NCBI GenBank assembly: GCA_003052455.1 | Contig: QAPD01000049.1 | Location: 1-45,345 of the forward strand | From: Sphaerisporangium cinnabarinum | GTDB lineage: Bacteria; Actinomycetota; Actinomycetes; Actinomycetales; Cellulomonadaceae | DNA: 45,345 nucleotides | Direction: 5' to 3' | Shown here: positions 40,200 to 45,345 of the stretch, in pieces | Layout: each line of letters begins with the position of its first letter | Numbering within the stretch: the first letter of the stretch is position 1 | The notes under the pieces: model-generated | Seen by the model: the letters and a program-made list of their open reading frames with translations, nothing else | Told to the model about the DNA's origin: nothing | Databases searched by the model: none | Translations under genes and position numbers: made by a program

Positions 40200-43100
40200 T
40201 CAGCCGCAGCTGGCGGCCTCGTAGGCGGCGTCCGCCTCGAACGTCCGGCCGTCACCGGTCGCGGAGACCTGCGCGACGCCGGCCTCGACCGACGTGGCAC
40301 GCGTCGCGAACGACTGGTACGCGGAGGCACCCGGCTGGACGCCGGTCACCGTCTTCGTCCCGAACGGCGTCGTGAGCGTGACGTCCGCCGGCACCGTGTC
40401 GTCGTTCGTGGCACGGACCGCGACGTAGACCTTGCCCGCGAGGCAGCGGGTCTGGACCGTCGTCGAGATCGCGAGCTCCTCGACGGGCTCGTCGGTCAGC
40501 TCCTTGAACCGGATGTTCCGGTAGTTGACCATCTCGCCGTTGCCGTGGTTCTGGATCCCCACGAAGCTGTTGACCAGGCGGGCCGGGTCGGTGCTCGTGA
40601 AGTCGTTGACCAGCACGTCGTTGAGGTAGATGCGGATGCGGTCTCCCTCCACCCGGATGTCGTACGCGTTCCACTGGCCGACCGGCTTGAGCGAGGCCTC
40701 GACGGCCGCCGCGTCGGCACCCTGGAACGTGTAGACGGCGCCCGTGGTGCGGTCGGCGGCGTCGGTCGCGTCGATCTGGATCTCGTAGCCCTTGTTGACG
40801 GCCACCCACGGGTCGTCGCCCGGGTTCGGGAACCCGACGAAGACACCGCCGTTGTCGTCCTTGAGGAGCTTCCAGTCGAGCTTCAGGCTGTAGCTGTCCC
40901 CGAGCTCCTGGTTGTACCAGAGCAGGCCCATGCCGCCCGCGCCCTGGATCGAGCAGTCCTCCTGGCGGCCGAAGCCACCCGGACCGGCCATGCGCCAGCC
41001 CTCCTGGAGGCTCGCGAGGGTGCCGTCGAAGAGGGCGGTGTAGCCGTCCTCGACCTCGCCCGGGGTGCAGATGTCCGGGTTCTCGCCGATCGAGAGCACG
41101 TCGATGTTGATGTTGCCCTGGTCGCCCGTCTCGTACGCGAGCGTGATGGTGTTCGTGCCTGCCTGGAGCTCGAGGTCGCGCGTCTGCACGCCCCAGTCCT
41201 TCCAGCTCCCCGTCGTCGGGAAGTTCCACTGGCCGAGGTCCTGGCCGTTCACGTGGAGCGAGACGTTCTTGGACCGCAGCTCGGTGTACGGGTGGATGCC
41301 GTTGGCGTAGCGCACGTTCACCGGGTAGGTGCCCGCCTCGGGGACGGTCACGGAGAACGTGCGGCCGGAGCCGACGCTCGTCATGCCCGCGGCGAAGCCG
41401 GAGCCGGAGTAGTTGCTGTGGTCCGAGCCGATGCTCGAGCCGCCGAGGGGCTGGGCCAGCTCCGCCTCGTACCAGCCGCGGTCGGCCGGGGCGACGTAGC
41501 CGGGCAGCGAGTTGAGCGTGTACCAGGCCTCGGTGCTGAGGAGCTCCGCACCGCCGGCCGAGGCGAACGGCCGCGGGGACCGGACGTGGACCACGTGACC
41601 GGGCTTGAGTCCGTCGATCTTCAGCGTGACGGTCGTGCGGTCCTCGGACACCTGGGCGTCCGTGACGAAGAGCGGCTGCTCGTCGACCTTCGGGCCGCCG
41701 TACTGCTGCGTCGGCACGTAGCGCCACTGCTTGATCTGGTACGCGTCGGCGAGGTTCTCGACGACCTCGTCGGAGACCGGGTCGGTGTACTCGATCTCGA
41801 AGCCGCCCTCGACCACGCGCATCTCCTTCATGTCGAAGGAGTCCTCGTTGACGGGGACGAGCTTCTGGAGGCCGAACCGGAGCTTGCCGGACTCGCCCCA
41901 GTTGCCGCCCTCACCGGTGCCGCCGGCGTAGAGCGCGCCGTCGGGACCGTAGATGACGCGGTTCACACCGACCTCGAGGCCCGCGGTGTGGCGGAAGACC
42001 GCACCCTGGAACTCGCCGTCGACCTTCTCGAGGAACGCGCGCTGGATGCCGCCGTACGTCACGTCGCCGAGCAGCATCTGGCCCGCGAACTCGCCGTCCT
42101 CGACGAGGATCGGGTTGCCCGGGGAGTTGGCGATCTCGTTCTGCGGCAGCCACACGGCCGGCGGGGCGACGGGGTTCGAGTCGAACGGCCCGGCCGGGTT
42201 CGTGTAGTGGTTGTAGAACTTGTCCTGCTGGATGTGGATGAGCTTGTTCGACGGCAGCCAGGCACCCTGGTTGTCCGTCGCGAAGATCTCGCCCTCGGGG
42301 CCGAAGCCGATGCCGTTCGGCGTGCGGAGGCCGCCCGCGACGTAGCTCACCTCGCCCGTCTCGCGGTCGATCTTGATCGACGTGCCGCGGTTGGCCGCAG
42401 GCTGCGGGTTCGTCGTCGCGCCGCCGTTGTTGATGGCCACGGAGAGGTTGACGTAGAAGTAGTCCTCGTCATGGATCAGGCCGAACGCGAACTCGTGGAA
42501 GTTGCCGCCGTCGGGCCACTCCGCGATCTTCGTGTGGGTGTCGTAGAAGCCGTCGCCGTCGGGGTCGGTGAGCTGCGTGAGCTGGTACCGCTCCGAGACG
42601 AAGATCGAGTCCTCGACGACCTCGATGCCCATGGGGTTGAGCAGCTCGTCCGCGACGAGCGTCGCCGTGACGTCCTCGGGGCCGTCGGCCGTGGTGACGC
42701 CGTCGAGGAAGTAGACCTCGCCGGACACCGGGTCGGGGCGCCAGCCGCCGGAGCTGACCTCGCCCGTCGTCACGACGGCGAGCTGCTCGTCCGGCGTGAA
42801 CGCCAGGCCGGAGACCTTCGGCTCGAAGCCCGCGGGGCGCAGGTCGACGAGCTCGTAGTTCGGGTTGACGGAGTCGAGCCGCAGCCCGTCGCCCGCCGTG
42901 TCGGTCGCGCCCTCGCAGTACTTGTACCCGGGGGCCGTCACGCGCACGACGCCGGCCTCGGTGCTGAGCGCCGAGGTCGGGATCACCTGGAAGGAGGAGC
43001 TGCCCGGCGTCTTCCACGCGAGCGTGAGGCGCTGCTTGTCGCCGCCCTCGTAGTAGTCGACGCGGAGGTCGTGCACGCCCGCCGTGAGGGTCGCGCTGCC

Positions 43101-43523
43101 CTCGACGGAGGTCGAGTCGTTGGGGCCGTCGTTCTCGAGGACGAGCTGGCCGTCGATGTAGACGAGCGCGCCGTCGTCGTTGGTCACGCGGAACTGGTAC
43201 TGGCCGTCCGCGGGGACGTGCAGGTTCGCGCTCACCTGCGAGATGAAGTTGTCCTCCGCGCCGAACTGCTCGGCCGTCGACCAGTCGATGGTCGGCATGA
43301 GCTTGTCGACGTTGGGCGTCTGCCCGGACTTCAGGGTGCAGACCCCACCGGGGTTCTGCGCGAGCTGGAAGGTCCGCAGCGTGACGCCGGGCTCCTGCTC
43401 GGGGAGATCGGCCGCGGCGGGGACGGCCCAGCCCGCGACGACCAGGGCGCCGAGGGTGAGGGCGGCCGCGCCGCGTCGGTACCTGATCCGGCGGGACACC
43501 GGCAGGCTGGTGCGTTCGAGCAT
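40200..43523 (-). CDS. Secreted PA14 / sorbosone-dehydrogenase-like propeller / CBM6 / 3-keto-disaccharide-hydrolase-like fusion
   Basis: Exported protein of 1107 residues. A signal peptide (1-38) is followed by a PA14 domain (about 75-185, NDDGALVYIDGQLV), a beta-propeller of the glucose/sorbosone dehydrogenase type (about 220-560, VSGLAFTPDEQLAV, GLRTPNGIGFGPEGEIFATDNQG, NRVIYGPDGALYAGG), an Ig-like domain (about 570-650, YTDPVSDEVVENLADAYQIKQW), a CBM6 (about 684-812, WYEAELAQPLGGSSIG), a DUF1080/3-keto-disaccharide-hydrolase-like domain (about 826-1008, GYTALFDGTL, LKLDWKLLKDDNGGVFVGFP, GIQNHGNGEMVNYRNIRFKEL), and a C-terminal beta domain with two Cys. The architecture suggests binding of a glycan and oxidative plus hydrolytic attack on it. 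Catalytic residues were not verified. ATG 43523 follows AAGGAG. Monocistronic with its own terminators. Confidence 0.88.
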   Translation of the reverse strand: MLERTSLPVSRRIRYRRGAAALTLGALVVAGWAVPAAADLPEQEPGVTLRTFQLAQNPGGVCTLKSGQTPNVDKLMPTIDWSTAEQFGAEDNFISQVSANLHVPADGQYQFRVTNDDGALVYIDGQLVLENDGPNDSTSVEGSATLTAGVHDLRVDYYEGGDKQRLTLAWKTPGSSSFQVIPTSALSTEAGVVRVTAPGYKYCEGATDTAGDGLRLDSVNPNYELVDLRPAGFEPKVSGLAFTPDEQLAVVTTGEVSSGGWRPDPVSGEVYFLDGVTTADGPEDVTATLVADELLNPMGIEVVEDSIFVSERYQLTQLTDPDGDGFYDTHTKIAEWPDGGNFHEFAFGLIHDEDYFYVNLSVAINNGGATTNPQPAANRGTSIKIDRETGEVSYVAGGLRTPNGIGFGPEGEIFATDNQGAWLPSNKLIHIQQDKFYNHYTNPAGPFDSNPVAPPAVWLPQNEIANSPGNPILVEDGEFAGQMLLGDVTYGGIQRAFLEKVDGEFQGAVFRHTAGLEVGVNRVIYGPDGALYAGGTGEGGNWGESGKLRFGLQKLVPVNEDSFDMKEMRVVEGGFEIEYTDPVSDEVVENLADAYQIKQWRYVPTQQYGGPKVDEQPLFVTDAQVSEDRTTVTLKIDGLKPGHVVHVRSPRPFASAGGAELLSTEAWYTLNSLPGYVAPADRGWYEAELAQPLGGSSIGSDHSNYSGSGFAAGMTSVGSGRTFSVTVPEAGTYPVNVRYANGIHPYTELRSKNVSLHVNGQDLGQWNFPTTGSWKDWGVQTRDLELQAGTNTITLAYETGDQGNINIDVLSIGENPDICTPGEVEDGYTALFDGTLASLQEGWRMAGPGGFGRQEDCSIQGAGGMGLLWYNQELGDSYSLKLDWKLLKDDNGGVFVGFPNPGDDPWVAVNKGYEIQIDATDAADRTTGAVYTFQGADAAAVEASLKPVGQWNAYDIRVEGDRIRIYLNDVLVNDFTSTDPARLVNSFVGIQNHGNGEMVNYRNIRFKELTDEPVEELAISTTVQTRCLAGKVYVAVRATNDDTVPADVTLTTPFGTKTVTGVQPGASAYQSFATRATSVEAGVAQVSATGDGRTFEADAAYEAASCG

Positions 43524-43677
43524 CGTTGCTCCTTACTCGGTCGGACTACGAGTCCACGGAGCGTAACCCCTGCCTGGCCCCGTCGATGACAACGCTGGAC
43601 AGGCTAGCCCGCGTTCTATCGATGTGTCTACAACTTCCGTCGTACCGTCGACAAAAGTGCTCCCGCCTGCGGCGTCG

Positions 43678-43689
43678 TACGCTCACGGC
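43678..43689 (+). promoter_or_regulatory. -10 element for a leaderless PhzF transcript
   Basis: TACGCT (43678-43683) plus six bases, then the ATG. Confidence 0.5.
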
Positions 43690-44601
43690 ATGACCGCACG
43701 CCACGGCGACGTCGCCGACCGGACCGCGTCCCGCCCGTTCGCCCAGGTCGACGTCTTCACCCGCACACCGACCCTCGGGAACCCCGTCGCGGTCGTCCTC
43801 GACGCCGTCGGCCTCACGGACGAGCAGATGGCCGCCTTCGCGCGCTGGACCAACCTCTCCGAGACGACGTTCCTCCTGCCGCCCTCGCCCGACGGCGCGG
43901 ACGGCGGCGCCGACTACCGCCTCCGGATCTTCACCCCGGCGGGCGAGCTGCCGTTCGCGGGCCACCCGACGCTCGGGTCGTGCCACGCGTGGCTCGAGGC
44001 GGGCGGCACCCCGCGCTCGGGCGACGTCGTCGTGCAGGAGTGCGGCGTCGGGCTCGTGCCGATCCGGCGTGAGGAGGGCACGGAGCGGCTCGCGTTCGCC
44101 GCGCCCGCGCTGCTCACCGACGAGCCGGTCCCGGCCGACGACCTCGCCGCGATCGTCGCCGCGCTCGGCGTGCCCGACGAGGCCGTCCTCGACCACCGCG
44201 TGCTCGACAACGGCCCGGGCTGGCGCGTCGTCCTGCTCGACTCCGCCGCACGCGTCACCGGGCTGACGCCCGACTGGTCCCGGCTGCGCGCCGAGCACCC
44301 CGACCTCTCGGTGGGCGTCGCCGGCCTGCACGGGGACGACGGCGGCCCCGACGGCACGGCCGTCGAGGTGCGCGGGTTCGCGCTCGCCATGGGCATCCCC
44401 GAGGACCCGGTCACCGGGAGCCTCAACGCCGTCGTCGGGCAGTGGCTCACGCGCGACGGGCGCCTCCCCGGCCGCTACGTCGCCGCCCAGGGCGCCGCGC
44501 TCGGCCGGGCCGGGCGCGTGCACGTCGAGCGCGACGGCACCGGGACCGTCTGGGTCGGCGGGTCGAGCGTCACGTGCGTCGCGGGGACCGTCCGCCTCTG
44601 A
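43690..44601 (+). CDS. PhzF-family isomerase/epimerase-like protein
   Basis: Cytosolic protein of 303 residues with the diaminopimelate-epimerase-like fold of PhzF. It has QVDVFTRTPTLGNPVAVVLDA, NLSETTFLLPP with the presumed general-acid/base Glu58, RIFTPAGELPFAGHPTLGS (81-97), and GIPEDPVTGSLNAVVGQWL near the C-terminus. In phenazine producers PhzF isomerises dihydro-3-hydroxyanthranilate, but most genomic homologues stand alone with unknown substrates, and no phenazine genes are here. Start ATG 43690 is leaderless; the gene is divergent from the secreted fusion protein. Confidence 0.92.
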   Translation: MTARHGDVADRTASRPFAQVDVFTRTPTLGNPVAVVLDAVGLTDEQMAAFARWTNLSETTFLLPPSPDGADGGADYRLRIFTPAGELPFAGHPTLGSCHAWLEAGGTPRSGDVVVQECGVGLVPIRREEGTERLAFAAPALLTDEPVPADDLAAIVAALGVPDEAVLDHRVLDNGPGWRVVLLDSAARVTGLTPDWSRLRAEHPDLSVGVAGLHGDDGGPDGTAVEVRGFALAMGIPEDPVTGSLNAVVGQWLTRDGRLPGRYVAAQGAALGRAGRVHVERDGTGTVWVGGSSVTCVAGTVRL

Positions 44602-44648
44602 CGGGTCGTCGCCGCGGAAAACGGAGGCCGGGGCGCCCGCCCGCTCCG

Positions 44649-44661
44649 TAGACTCGGGCAA
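44649..44661 (+). promoter_or_regulatory. -10 element for a leaderless MFS transcript, with inverted repeat upstream
   Basis: TAGACT (44649-44654) plus seven bases, then the GTG. ACGGAG (44621-44626) and CTCCGT (44644-44649) form an inverted repeat just before and touching the -10; this may be an operator or the end of the phzF transcript. Confidence 0.5.
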
Positions 44662-45345
44662 GTGTCAACAAACCCTCCGGTTTCCGGGACGGCGCGCGCC
44701 CTGACGGACCGCGCCGTGGTCTCGCGCGCACGGTGGGCGCTCATGGTGCAGTTCGCGCTGTTCGGCGTCATCGGCACGTCGTGGATGAGCCGCCTGCCGT
44801 CGGTGCGCGAGGCGCTCGGGCTGAGCTCGGGCCAGCTCGGCGCGCTGCTCGTCGTGGGCGGGGTCGGCACCCTCACGGCCGTCGTCGTGACGGGCGCGGT
44901 CGTCGCGCGCTTCGGCAGCCGCACGACGCTCGTCGTCGCGACGTCCGCGAACGTCGTCGGGTTCGGCCTCGTCGCGCTCGGCACGGCGACCGGCAGCGTC
45001 GGCGTGTTCGCGGCGGGCGCGTTCCTCAACGGCATGTGCGGCGCGCTGACCAACGTCCCCATCAACATCTGCGCGGCGTCGGTGGAGCAGCACGTCGGGC
45101 GGGCGATCCTCCCCCACTTCCACGCGGCCTTCTCCATCGGGGCGGCGTGCGGGGCGCTCGTCGCCGCCGCGTTCTCGTGGGCGCACGTGGGCATCGCCAC
45201 GCAGGTCGTCGTCGTCACGCTCGTCGTCACGGCGGCCCGCGCGCTCCTCATCGCGCCCGCGACGGCGATCGCGCCCGAGCGGGCCGCGGCGCGCACGACG
45301 GCGGCCGACGGCGCCCCCGCACCCCGGCGCGGCGCGGGCGTCCGC
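44662..45345 (+). CDS. MFS transporter, 3' end beyond the window
   Basis: 228 codons from GTG 44662 to the right edge without a stop; roughly the first six helices of a major facilitator. The pattern MVQFALFGVIGTSWMSRLPSVREALGLSSGQLGALLVVGGVGTL and FLNGMCGALTNVPINICAASVEQHVGRAILPHFHAAFSIGAACGA resembles the YbjJ-like group, as does the transporter at 13509. The substrate is unknown. Leaderless start. Confidence 0.85.
   Translation, partial: MSTNPPVSGTARALTDRAVVSRARWALMVQFALFGVIGTSWMSRLPSVREALGLSSGQLGALLVVGGVGTLTAVVVTGAVVARFGSRTTLVVATSANVVGFGLVALGTATGSVGVFAAGAFLNGMCGALTNVPINICAASVEQHVGRAILPHFHAAFSIGAACGALVAAAFSWAHVGIATQVVVVTLVVTAARALLIAPATAIAPERAAARTTAADGAPAPRRGAGVR

Noticed and set aside
40050-43589. 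A 1179-codon open frame on the plus strand, antisense to the secreted fusion protein
   Set aside because: Its translation is Val/Arg/Glu-rich low complexity without domains, and the minus strand encodes clear domains. Long antisense frames are expected at this GC content.
43570-43620. A LacI-like half-palindrome (TGACAACGCTGGACA) upstream of the secreted fusion protein
   Set aside because: Only about half of the symmetrical positions match, so it cannot be told from chance.

Overview
The window is about 45 kb of very GC-rich DNA (G or C at nearly every third codon position, many GTG starts, GTGA stop/start overlaps). This points to an actinobacterium of the Micrococcales. The secreted GH16 beta-1,3-glucanase with a C-terminal ricin-type lectin domain resembles the yeast-lytic glucanases of Cellulosimicrobium/Oerskovia, so a Cellulosimicrobium-like organism is my best guess. 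This is inferred from gene content, not from a database search. No rRNA, tRNA, CRISPR array, prophage or intact IS element was seen. Almost everything looks chromosomal.

Layout. 1-3056 (minus): purine salvage, with an NCS2 xanthine/uracil permease (cut by the left edge) behind tandem operator-like repeats, and an 8-oxoguanine deaminase. 3288-4538: CPA-type cation/proton antiporter. 4599-5905 (minus): GH16-ricin beta-glucanase carrying a one-base frameshift just after the signal peptide, with a CebR/CelR-like box upstream. 6143-7665: divergent TetR regulator and alpha/beta hydrolase, with two identical-arm palindromes between them. 7751-9022 (minus): NYN-OST-HTH RNA-binding/nuclease-type protein. 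9130-13463: GH3 glycosidase plus MFS transporter operon, divergent from a TetR gene across a 27-bp palindrome. 13509-16003: MFS, sugar O-acetyltransferase, TetR operon. 15963-16544 (minus): GNAT. 16604-19333 (minus): sortase-anchored surface protein with eight related domains.

19555-22115: cstA and its small YbdD-like partner, preceded by a 16-bp direct repeat at 21-bp spacing and a CRP/GlxR-type site. 22134-23748: two unknown proteins and a Phd/RelE-type toxin-antitoxin pair. 23771-26821: META-domain lipoprotein, PH-like membrane protein, and a siderophore-binding lipoprotein with a siderophore-interacting reductase under an iron box. 26908-30921: a four-gene overlapping operon of LytS kinase, LytTR regulator, DUF485-like small membrane protein and sodium:solute symporter. 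With cstA it forms a carboxylate (probably pyruvate/acetate) sensing and uptake set. 30922-31240: three 23-bp-period repeats of unknown role, a promoter and a SAM-I riboswitch. 31241-34782: metF and metE.

34839-36760: small membrane protein, DUF2630 protein, two VOC proteins, and an orphan F1-epsilon-like protein. 36761-37728: a 460-bp structured leader with a possible 25-codon upstream ORF, then an FBP/FusB-like treble-clef zinc protein. 37712-39928 (minus): MMPL transporter. 40200-43523 (minus): an 1107-residue secreted protein fusing PA14, a sorbosone-dehydrogenase-like propeller, CBM6 and a 3-keto-disaccharide-hydrolase-like domain. 43690-44601: PhzF-family protein. 44662-end: MFS transporter cut by the right edge.

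A pattern across the window is that at least a dozen genes have a TANNNT-like -10 element 6-7 bases before the start codon and no ribosome binding site, so they are probably translated from leaderless mRNAs.
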